This document shows, piece after piece, positions 1 through 8,001 of a stretch of 14,641 nt of DNA (the stretch's first letter is position 1; the number at the start of each line of letters is the position of its first letter). The position numbers and the translations under genes are program-made. A model generated the notes under the pieces. The model was given only the letters and a program-made list of their open reading frames with translations. It ran no database searches and was not told where the DNA came from. The DNA is from an uncultured beta proteobacterium (lineage in GTDB: Bacteria; Pseudomonadota; Gammaproteobacteria; Burkholderiales; Rhodocyclaceae): contig CAIZKA010000032.1 in the NCBI GenBank assembly GCA_903933395.1, forward strand, positions 1 through 14,641. Direction: 5' to 3'.

Positions 1-2252
1 CCTTCGACCGTGGTCGTCACCATCTCGCCGCCCAGCGCCGTACCGATGACGTCCTGCAGTTCGCCCACCGAGAGGCCGTAGCGCGCCAGCGCCGTGCGGT
101 CGGGCTCGATGTCGAGGTAGAAGCCGCCGGTGATGCGTTCGGCGTAAGCGCTGGTGGTGCCCGGCACATTCTTCACCACGCCCTCGATCTCGCGCGCCAG
201 GCGTTCCATCTCGACCAGATCCTTGCCGAAGACCTTGATCCCTATCGGCGTGCGGATGCCGGTAGACAGCATGTCGATGCGCGCCTTGATCGGCATGGTC
301 CATGAATTGGCGACGCCGGGAAACTGCAATGCCTTGTCCAGTTCGGCAATCAGCTTGTCGGTGGTCATGCCGGGGCGCCATTCCGACTCGGGCTTCAGGT
401 TGATCACGGTTTCGAACATCTCGGTCGGCGCCGGATCGGTCGCGGTATTGGCGCGCCCGGCCTTGCCGATCACCGACGCCACCTCGGGAAAACTCTTGAT
501 GATCTTGTTCTGCGTCTGCAGCAATTCGGCGGCCTTGGTGATCGACATGCCCGGCAGGGAAGTCGGCATGTAGAACAGCGTGCCTTCGTTGAGCGTCGGC
601 ATGAACTCGCTGCCCAGCTTCGATGCCGGATAGAGGCTCACCGCCAGCGTCGCCAACGCAAGCACGATGGTGGTCCGCTTCCAGCGCATGACCCAGGCGA
701 TGACCGGCCGGTAGACCCAGATCAGCGCGCGATTCACCGGATTCTTCGCCTCGGGGATGATCTTGCCGCGGATGAAGAACAGCATCAGCACCGGCACCAG
801 CGTCACCGACAGCAGCGCCGCGCCGGCCATGGCGAAGGTCTTGGTGTAGGCCAGCGGCGAGAACAGACGGCCCTCCTGCGCTTCCAGCGTGAACACCGGC
901 AGGAAGGACACGGTAATGATCAACAGCGAAAAGAACAGCGCCGGACCCACTTCGCGGCAGGCGGCAACTATCGCCTCGGTTCGCGATTCCCCCTCCTTCA
1001 GCCGTTCGATATGCTTGTGCACATTCTCGATCATGACGATGGCAGCATCGACCATGGCACCGATGGCGATCGCGACACCACCCAGGCTCATGATGTTGGA
1101 ATTCATGCCGAGCGCACGCATGGCGATGAAGGCGATCAGCACGCCGACCGGCAGCATGATGATCGCCACCAGCGCGCTGCGGACATGCAGCAGGAACACC
1201 AGGCAGACCAGCGCGACGATGATGCTTTCCTCGATCAGCGTGGTCTTCAGCGTCTGGATCGCGCGGTGGATCAGCTCGGAGCGGTCGTACACGGTTTCGA
1301 TCGTGACCCCGGCCGGCAGACCCGGCGCTATCTCGGCCAGCTTTTCCTTGACGCCCTGGATTACGTCGAGCGCATTCTGGCCGTAGCGTGCCATGGCGAT
1401 GCCCGACACCACCTCGCCCTCGCCGTTGAGCTCGGTGATGCCGCGCCGTTCGTCGGGGCCCAGTTCGACGCGGGCGACGTCGCGGACCAGCACCGGCGTA
1501 CCGCGCTCGGATTTCACCACCAGCCCCTCGATGTCGGCCACACCGCGCAGGTAGCCGCGGCCGCGCACCATGTATTCGGTTTCCGCCATTTCGACGACGC
1601 GGCCGCCGACATCGCGGTTGGAGTCGCGTATCGCCTGCACCACCTTCATCAGCGGCACACCGTAGGCACGCAGCTTGACCGGATCGACCACCACCTGGTA
1701 CTGCTGGACGAAGCCGCCGATGCTGGCGACCTCGGCCACGCCCGGCGCCTTGGTCAGCTGGTAGCGGATGAACCAGTCCTGGATGGTGCGCAGTTCGGCC
1801 AGCGACTTGTCCTTCGCCAGCACCACGTACTGGTACACCCAGCCGACGCCCGTGGCGTCGGGACCGAGTTGCGGCGTCACGCCTTTCGGCAGGCGACCGG
1901 CGGCGAAGTTCAGATATTCCAGGACCCGCGAACGCGCCCAATAGATATCGGTGCCGTCTTCGAAAATCACATAGACGAAGGAGGCGCCGAAGAAGGAAAA
2001 ACCGCGCACCACTTTCGACTTCGGCACCGAGAGCATGGCCGTGGTCAGCGGGTAGGTGACCTGATCCTCGACCACCTGCGGCGCCTGGCCCGGCACCTCG
2101 GTGTAGATGATGACCTGCACGTCGGAAAGGTCGGGCAATGCGTCGAGCGGCGTCCTCAGCACGGCGTGGAAGCCGGCCAGCGTGACGAAGACCGTCATGA
2201 TGACGACGAGGAACTTGTTCCGCGCCGACCAGCCGATCAGGGCACCCAGCAT
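1..2252 (-). CDS. cusA: CusA, Cu(I)/Ag(I) RND efflux transporter (C-terminus cut by window edge)
   Basis: Inner-membrane proton-driven pump of the heavy-metal RND family and the motor of the CusCBA tripartite complex. It exports Cu(I)/Ag(I) from periplasm or cytosol through CusC. The frame stays open for 750 codons to the window edge; the family is about 1040-1050 residues, so about 300 C-terminal residues are missing. The first transmembrane helix lies near residues 10-30. Residues 400-411 read MVDAAIVMIENV, with D402 at the place of the proton-relay Asp405 of E. coli CusA. The metal-site methionines are present with E. coli spacing: M562 (YMPTSLPG), M612 (TEMFET) and M661 (RIDMLSTG). This supports Cu/Ag specificity over CzcA-type Zn/Co/Cd. 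The ATG at 2252 has AAGGA nine bases upstream and starts 1 nt after the cusB stop, so translation is probably coupled. I see no frameshift. Confidence 0.95.
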   Translation of the reverse strand, partial: MLGALIGWSARNKFLVVIMTVFVTLAGFHAVLRTPLDALPDLSDVQVIIYTEVPGQAPQVVEDQVTYPLTTAMLSVPKSKVVRGFSFFGASFVYVIFEDGTDIYWARSRVLEYLNFAAGRLPKGVTPQLGPDATGVGWVYQYVVLAKDKSLAELRTIQDWFIRYQLTKAPGVAEVASIGGFVQQYQVVVDPVKLRAYGVPLMKVVQAIRDSNRDVGGRVVEMAETEYMVRGRGYLRGVADIEGLVVKSERGTPVLVRDVARVELGPDERRGITELNGEGEVVSGIAMARYGQNALDVIQGVKEKLAEIAPGLPAGVTIETVYDRSELIHRAIQTLKTTLIEESIIVALVCLVFLLHVRSALVAIIMLPVGVLIAFIAMRALGMNSNIMSLGGVAIAIGAMVDAAIVMIENVHKHIERLKEGESRTEAIVAACREVGPALFFSLLIITVSFLPVFTLEAQEGRLFSPLAYTKTFAMAGAALLSVTLVPVLMLFFIRGKIIPEAKNPVNRALIWVYRPVIAWVMRWKRTTIVLALATLAVSLYPASKLGSEFMPTLNEGTLFYMPTSLPGMSITKAAELLQTQNKIIKSFPEVASVIGKAGRANTATDPAPTEMFETVINLKPESEWRPGMTTDKLIAELDKALQFPGVANSWTMPIKARIDMLSTGIRTPIGIKVFGKDLVEMERLAREIEGVVKNVPGTTSAYAERITGGFYLDIEPDRTALARYGLSVGELQDVIGTALGGEMVTTTVE

Positions 2253-2253
2253 C

Positions 2254-3840
2254 TCAGTGGTCCTTGTGCGCGGCGGCCGGCGCCGCTGTCACCGCGGCGG
2301 CGCCCTTGGGCTGCATCTTCGTGACAACCCATTCCCCCGGACCGCGCTCGACGAACTCGATGTCGACCGGGCTGCCGGCCTTGAACTTGTCCGCCAATGA
2401 AGGATTCGCCAGGATGAAGTCCATGGTCATCGCCGGCCAGTTGAGGCTGGCGACCGGCGCGTGGGTCACGGTGACCGTGCCGTTCTTGAGGTCTATCGCT
2501 TCGAGCGTCCCGCGCGCCTGGTGGCTGACCGACCCCTTCGCCGCCTGGGCCGGCACCGCCGACAGGCCGCCCAGCGCCGCCTTGAGGTTGCTTTCGGCGT
2601 CGATCAGGAAATTCGCGGCGACCACCACGGCCTCGCCTGCGGCAAGGCCTTCGCGCACTTCGACATATTCGTCGCTGCGCGCGCCGAGCTTGACCTCGCG
2701 CGGCTCGAAGCGGCCGGCGCCTTTCTGCAGCAGCACGACCTGCCGCGTACCGCTGTCGATCACGGCCGACAGCGGCACCGTTACCACCTGGTCGCGACCG
2801 CCGACCGCCAGTTCGACGCTGGCATACATCGCCGGCTTCAGCAGGCCGCCGGGGTTGGCCAGTTCGATGCGCACCGGCACCGTGCGCGTTTCGGCCTTGA
2901 GCGTGGGGTAGATGAAAGCGATCGTGCCGGTGAAGCTCTTGTCGGGATAGGCGTTGATCGCGACCTTGACCTTCTGCCCGGCCTTCAACTGCGCGATGTC
3001 GCGCTCGAAGACATCGGCCAGCACCCAGACCGCGGAAACGTCGGCGATCTGGTAGAGCGTCTCGCCCGGCATGAAACGCATCCCTGCCACGGCCTTCTTC
3101 TCCAGCACCACGCCGCCGGCCGGCGAGCGGAAAGTCAGCGTGCGCCTGACCTCGCCGCCGCCGGCGAGGGCCTTGATCTGTTCCTCGGAAATATCCCAGT
3201 TGCGCAGGCGCGCGAGGCTCGCCTCGGAAATCTGGCGCATGCCGGACTGGGTTTCCGCGCTTGCATCCTTCAGTGTCGCGACACCCCTGGCCGCGATCGC
3301 GTATTCGCGCTGCGCGGAGACCAGTTCGGGGCTATACACCTCGAACAGCGGCTGGCCTTTTGCCACCGGCTGACCCGTGGCATTGACGTGCAGGCGCTCG
3401 ACCCAGCCTTCGAATTTCGGCGACACGTTGACCAAGCGGCGCTCGTCGATCTCGACGCGGCCGGAAGCCCGCACCTGTCGCGCCAGTTCGCGCAGCGCCG
3501 CCGGCTCGGTCCTGACGCCGAGCTTCTGCACCTTCTCGGTACTGATCCTGATCTCGCCGGCGGCAGCGCCGGAGTTGGCAACCCCGTCACCGCCTTCATA
3601 GACGGCGATGTAGTCCATGCCCATGGAATCCTTCTTCGGCACCGGCGAGGTGTCGGCGAGACCCATCGGGTTGCGGTAATAAAGCAGCTTGCGCGGCGAG
3701 GACGCGGCAGGGGCGACCGCGGGCGCCGGGGCGGCTGTCGGCGCCGTGTCGCCGGCGCCGACTCGTGACTTGCCCAGCCAGTAGCCGCCGCCGGCGGCCA
3801 GCAGCAGGGCGGCCAGCACGGCCGGAGTTGCGTATCTCAT
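2254..3840 (-). CDS. cusB: CusB, periplasmic adaptor with C-terminal CusF-like domain
   Basis: Membrane-fusion (adaptor) protein linking CusA to CusC and handing metal to the pump; 528 residues. An N-terminal hydrophobic segment (about 5-22) has no lipobox, so it is a signal anchor or signal peptide. Residues 52-82 hold the metal-binding segment LLYYRNPMG...DSMGMDY, with M59, M73 and M75 at the spacing of the E. coli CusB metal methionines. Barrel-sandwich/lipoyl, hairpin and beta-barrel regions follow (about 100-420). Residues about 440-513 are a CusF-type fold with the full Cu(I) site: H460, W468, M471, M473 (NWPAMTM). E. coli CusB (about 407 aa) lacks this tail; SilB of Cupriavidus has a comparable fusion, as I recall. 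The start is the ATG at 3840, which overlaps the cusC stop (ATGA) and is preceded by GGGGAA. The open frame extends 127 codons further upstream, but that part is a shadow of cusC. Confidence 0.95.
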   Translation of the reverse strand: MRYATPAVLAALLLAAGGGYWLGKSRVGAGDTAPTAAPAPAVAPAASSPRKLLYYRNPMGLADTSPVPKKDSMGMDYIAVYEGGDGVANSGAAAGEIRISTEKVQKLGVRTEPAALRELARQVRASGRVEIDERRLVNVSPKFEGWVERLHVNATGQPVAKGQPLFEVYSPELVSAQREYAIAARGVATLKDASAETQSGMRQISEASLARLRNWDISEEQIKALAGGGEVRRTLTFRSPAGGVVLEKKAVAGMRFMPGETLYQIADVSAVWVLADVFERDIAQLKAGQKVKVAINAYPDKSFTGTIAFIYPTLKAETRTVPVRIELANPGGLLKPAMYASVELAVGGRDQVVTVPLSAVIDSGTRQVVLLQKGAGRFEPREVKLGARSDEYVEVREGLAAGEAVVVAANFLIDAESNLKAALGGLSAVPAQAAKGSVSHQARGTLEAIDLKNGTVTVTHAPVASLNWPAMTMDFILANPSLADKFKAGSPVDIEFVERGPGEWVVTKMQPKGAAAVTAAPAAAHKDH

Positions 3841-5108
3841 AGGTCTTCCCCGATCAATCGTTCGATGTCGGCCAGGCGGGCCTGCTGTTCCGCCTGGGCC
3901 TTGATGACGTCCTGCTTCGCCCGGCGGATCTGCCGTTGCGCGTCGAGCAGCGTGGCGAAGTCCACCCGACCGTTTTCGTAGCCGGCCAGCGCCGCCTGGA
4001 AGGTGAGGTCGGCCTGCGGCAACAGGCTGGTTTGCGCCAGCATTTCGCTGCGCCGCGCCCCGTCCATGGCGGAAAGGTTTTCGGCCAGGTCGGCCAGCAA
4101 CTGGTTCGCGCCGGCATCCTTGCGCGCCCGCGCGACGTCGATCATCTTCTCGGCCTCGCGTTCCTGGCTGCGGCGGCTTTCCTGCTGCAGCGGTATGTTG
4201 AATTCGAGCATCAGTTCCCACTCATTGACGCGGTTGCGCATCTGGATCGGCGAAACGCCGACGGCGAAATCCGGATAGCGGTTGCGATAGGCCAGGTCGC
4301 GGTTCTTTTCGGCAGCGCGGATCCTGGCGTCGTCGGCGAAGAGTTGCGGATTCCTGCCGCGCAGGCGTTCCTCCAGCGCGGCGTAATCGAGCAGGGCGGG
4401 CGCCGGCAGCGGCCGCAGGCGTTCCGGTGCGGCCAGCGGCGAATTCGCCGGCCGTGCCAGCAAAGCATTGAGGCGGGCGCTGGCGTGATGATGCTCGGTC
4501 TCCATCTGGATCAGTTCACTCTTCATCGCGGTGCGCTCCACCTGGACGCGGATCGCGTCCTGCTGCGGCACCAGTCCGCCGGCATAGCGCGCCTGGATGA
4601 TGCCGTCGAGGCGATCGATCAGGTCGATGACTTCCCGGGTCAGCCCGATCAGCTTGCCCACCGCGAAATACTGGGCGTAGGCCGTCTTGATCCGCGCCGC
4701 CTGTTCCGTCCACGTCAGGCCGGCCTTGCCCTGCGCCGCCTGGGCTTCGGCTTCGGCCACTTCGCGCCTGAGATCGCGCTTGCCCCAGAACGGCAAAGGC
4801 TGCGTCAGCGTGTATTTGGTGCTGCCGACGCGGCTGGGCAGCAGGTTGGCATTGCTCTCGGCAGGATAATTGGTGATGTTCTGCAGTTCCGTGCGCAGCA
4901 CCGGATCGGGCAGCGCGCCCGCCGGATACACGCGTTCCGCCGCCGCCTCGGCTTCCAGCCGCATGACGGCATATTCCGGATTCCTGGCCCTGGCGTAGTC
5001 GAGCAGGCCCTCGACGTTGGCCCCGATCAGCGGCGGCACGGGTTCGGCATGCGCCGTCAATGCGGCGGCAGCCAGCACTGCGGCGAGCAGTTGAAGACGG
5101 GAGACCAC
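3837..5108 (-). CDS. cusC: CusC-like outer-membrane efflux channel (TolC superfamily)
   Basis: Outer-membrane/periplasmic channel of the tripartite pump; 423 residues (E. coli CusC is about 457). The signal peptide is residues 1-21 (hydrophobic LLAAVLAAAALTAHA, cleavage probably before E22). No lipobox cysteine is present, so unlike E. coli CusC it is probably not lipidated. The body shows the two repeated outer-membrane efflux domains: one around residues 35-215 (GKRDLRREVAEAEAQA region), one around 235-420 (long coiled helices, ending LADIERLIGEDL). The QPLPFWGKRDLR and GVSPIQMRN segments resemble CusC/CzcC-type proteins in cus operons. The start is a GTG at 5108. It is the only possible one, because the cusF stop lies in the same frame two codons upstream. 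The Shine-Dalgarno (AAGTAGG) sits almost against the GTG, so translation probably depends on coupling to cusF, 3 nt away. Confidence 0.92.
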   Translation of the reverse strand: MVSRLQLLAAVLAAAALTAHAEPVPPLIGANVEGLLDYARARNPEYAVMRLEAEAAAERVYPAGALPDPVLRTELQNITNYPAESNANLLPSRVGSTKYTLTQPLPFWGKRDLRREVAEAEAQAAQGKAGLTWTEQAARIKTAYAQYFAVGKLIGLTREVIDLIDRLDGIIQARYAGGLVPQQDAIRVQVERTAMKSELIQMETEHHHASARLNALLARPANSPLAAPERLRPLPAPALLDYAALEERLRGRNPQLFADDARIRAAEKNRDLAYRNRYPDFAVGVSPIQMRNRVNEWELMLEFNIPLQQESRRSQEREAEKMIDVARARKDAGANQLLADLAENLSAMDGARRSEMLAQTSLLPQADLTFQAALAGYENGRVDFATLLDAQRQIRRAKQDVIKAQAEQQARLADIERLIGEDL

Positions 5109-5111
5109 GGC

Positions 5112-5423
5112 CTACTTTGCCGCTTCGATGCTGTAGACGGTCAGCACGCCCTTGACCTCGGCGGAACGAAAGCGGATCTTGTCGCCTTCCTTCCATGGTT
5201 TGAGCATGGCCGGATCCTTGGCCTTGAAGCTCATGGTCATGGGCGGCATCTTCAGGTTCACGATTTCGCCGTGGGCGATGGTGACCTTGCCCGCCGGCAG
5301 ATCGATCTTCTTGATCACGCCGTCGGTCAGGGGCAGGTGCCCCTCATGGGCTTGGGCGTATGCGGAAAGCGAAAGAAGCAGCAGCGTTGCCATGGCGGCA
5401 AACAGACGTACAAAGGATTTCAT
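5112..5423 (-). CDS. cusF: CusF-like periplasmic Cu(I)/Ag(I) chaperone, Trp-to-Met variant
   Basis: Small periplasmic metallochaperone that passes Cu(I)/Ag(I) to CusB; 103 residues. The signal peptide is MKSFVRLFAAMATLLLLSL..AQA with cleavage likely before H26, leaving an HEGH N-terminus. The five-stranded barrel carries the metal motif H51 ... M59-P-P-M62-T-M64. In E. coli CusF the position of M59 is Trp44, which caps the Cu(I) by a cation-pi contact; here it is Met, giving a possible fourth ligand (one His, three Met). The chosen ATG at 5423 has GGGAG about seven bases upstream and begins a clean signal peptide. An in-frame start nine codons further up (5450) has no ribosome site and would put charged residues before the signal. 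It is followed 3 nt later by cusC. Confidence 0.92.
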   Translation of the reverse strand: MKSFVRLFAAMATLLLLSLSAYAQAHEGHLPLTDGVIKKIDLPAGKVTIAHGEIVNLKMPPMTMSFKAKDPAMLKPWKEGDKIRFRSAEVKGVLTVYSIEAAK

Positions 5424-5459
5424 GGGGAATCTCCCGAATAGCGACAGCACATGGCGAAT

Positions 5460-5477
5460 CCCGGACCGAAGCCCGGG
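5460..5477 (-). promoter_or_regulatory. Stable cUUCGg hairpin between the small Cys-rich gene and cusF
   Basis: On the minus strand the sequence folds as CCCGGGC-TTCG-GTCCGGG: a 7-bp stem (one G-U pair) closed by C-G around a UUCG tetraloop, a very stable RNA hairpin. It lies 18 nt after the stop of the upstream gene and 36 nt before the cusF start. There is no following T-run, so it is not a standard intrinsic terminator. It could be an mRNA processing or stability element setting different expression of the two genes. That role is inference; the structure is seen. Confidence 0.5.
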
Positions 5478-5495
5478 CCGCCAACCCGATGGATC

Positions 5496-5864
5496 TCAGG
5501 CGACGCTTCGCGGAGGATGCTGCGGAGGTTCGGCGATATGGCTGCGGGGTGCCATGATCGCCGGCAGCACGTAGCCGTATTCGGCCGGGATCACCCCGGC
5601 AGTCAGTGCGGTGCTGGGCATGAATCCAGAACTTGCCAGCTGGCAGGTCTGGCAGTGATCGCAACCGTTTTCGGCAGCCGCCTGATCCGCGGCCACGGCT
5701 TCATGGCAAGGCATGGCATCTGCAGCAGCCATGTCGTGAGCGACGACTGAAATTTCCTGCTCCTGCCCGTGACCGCAAACCGGCATGACCATGCCCGCCA
5801 TGGTCTGCACGGGCAGCCAGAGCGCGGCAAAAAGCAGCAGGAAGCGGGCGAAACGCTGTGTCAT
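5496..5864 (-). CDS. Small secreted Cys/His/Met-rich protein, putative periplasmic metal binder
   Basis: 122 residues, not assigned to a named family with certainty. The N-terminus (residues 1-23, RFARFLLLFAALWLPVQTMA) is a good Sec signal peptide. The mature part is rich in possible soft-metal ligands: M25, M27, C30, H32; M51-P-C53-H54; and C68-D-H-C71-Q-T-C74, i.e. a CX2CX2C cluster. The tail is proline-rich (APRSHIAEPPQHPPR). Proteins of this size and style often sit at the head of cus/cop operons in Betaproteobacteria and may belong near DUF2946, but I cannot verify that. It lies 72 nt upstream of cusF on the same strand and 51 nt after the EF-G-like gene. The start ATG at 5864 has only a weak ribosome site (GAGG about 16 bases away). 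A role in copper/silver binding or sensing is inferred from context and composition only. Confidence 0.75.
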   Translation of the reverse strand: MTQRFARFLLLFAALWLPVQTMAGMVMPVCGHGQEQEISVVAHDMAAADAMPCHEAVAADQAAAENGCDHCQTCQLASSGFMPSTALTAGVIPAEYGYVLPAIMAPRSHIAEPPQHPPRSVA

Positions 5865-5915
5865 GACGTGAAGATTACGCCTCGCCAGCCTTCAGCGCAA
5901 GCCGGGCCGGGGCCA

Positions 5916-7967
5916 TCAATCCTCCTCTTCCTGCGGCCTGAACGCGGCAGCGAGCTTCTGCTGCACTTGCGGCGGCACCTGGGCGTGCCGGGCGAACTCG
6001 ATGCTGTAGGCACCCTGGCCGCCGGTCAGCGACTTCAAGCGCGAGGCATAGTCGGTGATCTCGGCCAGCGGCACTTCACCGGTGATCGAGGCCGTGCCGC
6101 CGGAACGCGGATTGGTACCGGTGATGTGGCCACGGCGGCTAGACAGGTCGCCGGTCAGGTCGCCGATCGCCGCTTCGGGGGCGACGATCTCGATATTGAC
6201 GATGGGCTCCAGCACGATCGGATTCGCGGCGCGGATAGCCTCCACCGTGGCCTTGCGCCCGGCGGTGACGAAGGCGATGTCCTTGCCGTCCACCGCATGC
6301 GTCTTGCCGTCGTACACGATGACGCGGATATCCTGCGCCGGGAATCCGGCGATCACGCCATCGGTCAGCGCCTGACGCACGCCTTTCTCGACCGAGGTCA
6401 TGAATACCCCGGGAATCACGCCGCCCTTGACGCGATCGACGAACTCGAAGCCGGCGCCGCGCTCCAGCGGTTCGATCTTCAGATACACCTCGCCGAACTG
6501 TCCGGCGCCGCCCGACTGCTTCTTGTGCCGGCAATGGCCTTCGGCGTTGGCGGTGATGGTCTCGCGATAGGGGATCAGCGGCGGCCGGGTGTCGAGTTCG
6601 AGCTTGAACTGGGTAGCCATCTTTTCCAGTTTGTAGCGCAGATGCATTTCGCCGAGGCCGCGGATCACAGTCTCGTGCGTGGTGGGATGGCGCTCGACCT
6701 CGAAGCACGGGTCTTCGAGTTCCAGCTTGTGCAGGATGTCGAACAGGCGCTGCTCGTCGCTCTTCTTCCTGGTCTCGACGGCGAGTCCCTGCATCGGCCT
6801 GGGAAACTCCAGCGGCTTCAGGTGTATGTGGTCCTCGTCGTGCGAATCGTGCAGCACGGCATCGAAGTCGATCTCCTCGACCTTGGCGATGGCGCCGATA
6901 TCGCCGGGCATCAGTTCGTCGACCTCGATGTAGTCCTTGCCCTGCAACTGATAGAGATGGGCGACCTTGAACGGACGCTTACCGTCGCCGACGAAGAGCT
7001 GGCCGTCCTTCTTCATTGTGCCCTGATGCACGCGGAAGATCCCGACCTTGCCCATGTAGGGATCGGCGATAACCTTGAAGACATGCGCCAGCACATGCTT
7101 CGTTGCGTCGGGCATGGCGGCGAAGGCCTCGCCGGTGCCGCCCGGCTCGCCCTTGTAGAAGGGCGGGGGATTTCCTTCGGCCGGGTTCGGCGCGAGTGAG
7201 GCAAGCACGTGCAGCAGCTCACCGATTCCGGCACCGGTACGCGCAGAGGTGAACAGGATGGGCACCAGATGGCCTTCGCGCAGGGCTTTCTCGAAGGGCG
7301 CATGCAGCTCCTTCGCATCCGGGTCCTTGCCCTCTTCCAGATAGCGGGCCAGCAGGGACTCGTCTTCTTCCACCAACTGGTCGATAAGTTCGCGATGGGC
7401 GTGGGCGATCGAATCGAAATCCGCGTCACCCGCGGCATGCTCCAGCACCTCGACCACATCGCGGCGGCCATGCGCCGGCAGGTCGAGCAGCAGGCATTGC
7501 TTGCCGAAACGCTCGCGGATCTGGCTCACCAGCGCCGGCAGATCGACATTGTCGGCATCGATCTTGTTGATCACGATCATGCGCGCCAGGCCACGCGCCT
7601 GCGCCGCCCGCATCATGCGCTCGGTGGCCAGTTCGATGCCGGTCTGGGCGTTGATGACGATGATCGCGGTTTCGACTCCGGCCAGCGCAGCAGTGGCCTG
7701 ACCGGCGAAATCGGGGTAGCCGGGGGTGTCGATGAGGTGGACGTGAACTCCTTCCCAGGCGAAATTCACCAGCGCCGAATTCAGCGAATGCCCGGCCGAT
7801 TTTTCCTGCGCGTCGAAATCGCAGACAGTATTGCCCTTCTCGACGCTGCCTTGCGCAGAAATTGCCCCGGCCTTGAACAGCAGCGCCTCTGCCAAGGTGG
7901 TCTTGCCCGCACCGCCGTGGCCGACAAGGGCAAGGGCGCGGATCGATTCGGTGCTGTACTTCGCCAT
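5916..7967 (-). CDS. Elongation factor G-like translational GTPase (EF-G2/FusA2 type)
   Basis: 683-residue cytoplasmic GTPase with the EF-G domain order. Residues about 8-265 form the G domain: P-loop GHGGAGKT 16-23, DTPGYPDF 80-87, NKID 134-137, TSA 240-242. Domain II, III, IV and V-like parts follow, including HKKQSGGAGQFGEV and the domain IV tip DGKTHAVDGKD, which keeps the His of the translocase tip. It differs from canonical EF-G (about 700 aa). The G3 His that activates water is Tyr84, and switch I RGITI is replaced by AGHSL, so Ser61 stands where the Mg-binding Thr would be. These traits fit the EF-G-like paralogue group also seen in other bacteria, not the housekeeping fusA. No rpsL/rpsG/tuf neighbours are present, which also argues for a paralogue. 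Start ATG 7967 has GGAG eight bases upstream. A 94-nt gap to the upstream gene suggests its own promoter. Confidence 0.93.
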   Translation of the reverse strand: MAKYSTESIRALALVGHGGAGKTTLAEALLFKAGAISAQGSVEKGNTVCDFDAQEKSAGHSLNSALVNFAWEGVHVHLIDTPGYPDFAGQATAALAGVETAIIVINAQTGIELATERMMRAAQARGLARMIVINKIDADNVDLPALVSQIRERFGKQCLLLDLPAHGRRDVVEVLEHAAGDADFDSIAHAHRELIDQLVEEDESLLARYLEEGKDPDAKELHAPFEKALREGHLVPILFTSARTGAGIGELLHVLASLAPNPAEGNPPPFYKGEPGGTGEAFAAMPDATKHVLAHVFKVIADPYMGKVGIFRVHQGTMKKDGQLFVGDGKRPFKVAHLYQLQGKDYIEVDELMPGDIGAIAKVEEIDFDAVLHDSHDEDHIHLKPLEFPRPMQGLAVETRKKSDEQRLFDILHKLELEDPCFEVERHPTTHETVIRGLGEMHLRYKLEKMATQFKLELDTRPPLIPYRETITANAEGHCRHKKQSGGAGQFGEVYLKIEPLERGAGFEFVDRVKGGVIPGVFMTSVEKGVRQALTDGVIAGFPAQDIRVIVYDGKTHAVDGKDIAFVTAGRKATVEAIRAANPIVLEPIVNIEIVAPEAAIGDLTGDLSSRRGHITGTNPRSGGTASITGEVPLAEITDYASRLKSLTGGQGAYSIEFARHAQVPPQVQQKLAAAFRPQEEED

Positions 7968-8001
7968 GATGCAGACTCCATTTTTGCCTGAATTGGGTCA
8001 A

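Noticed and set aside
1011..2324. Long plus-strand open frame (437 codons), with others like it at 2461-3768, 3936-5441, 5769-7199, 8860-9990 and 12080-13675
   Set aside because: They lie antisense to firmly identified genes, have His/Arg/Gln/Asp-rich composition without domains, and are the usual mirror frames of G+C-rich coding DNA.
3841..4221. Upstream extension of the cusB frame by 127 codons
   Set aside because: Overlaps cusC entirely and has an Arg/Gly-rich shadow composition. The ATG at 3840 has a ribosome site and begins a hydrophobic N-terminal segment.
5865..5915. Metal-responsive operator (CusR or MerR/CueR type) before the copper cluster
   Set aside because: No recognisable operator dyad or -10/-35 pair in the 51-nt gap; only a weak imperfect hairpin without a T-run.
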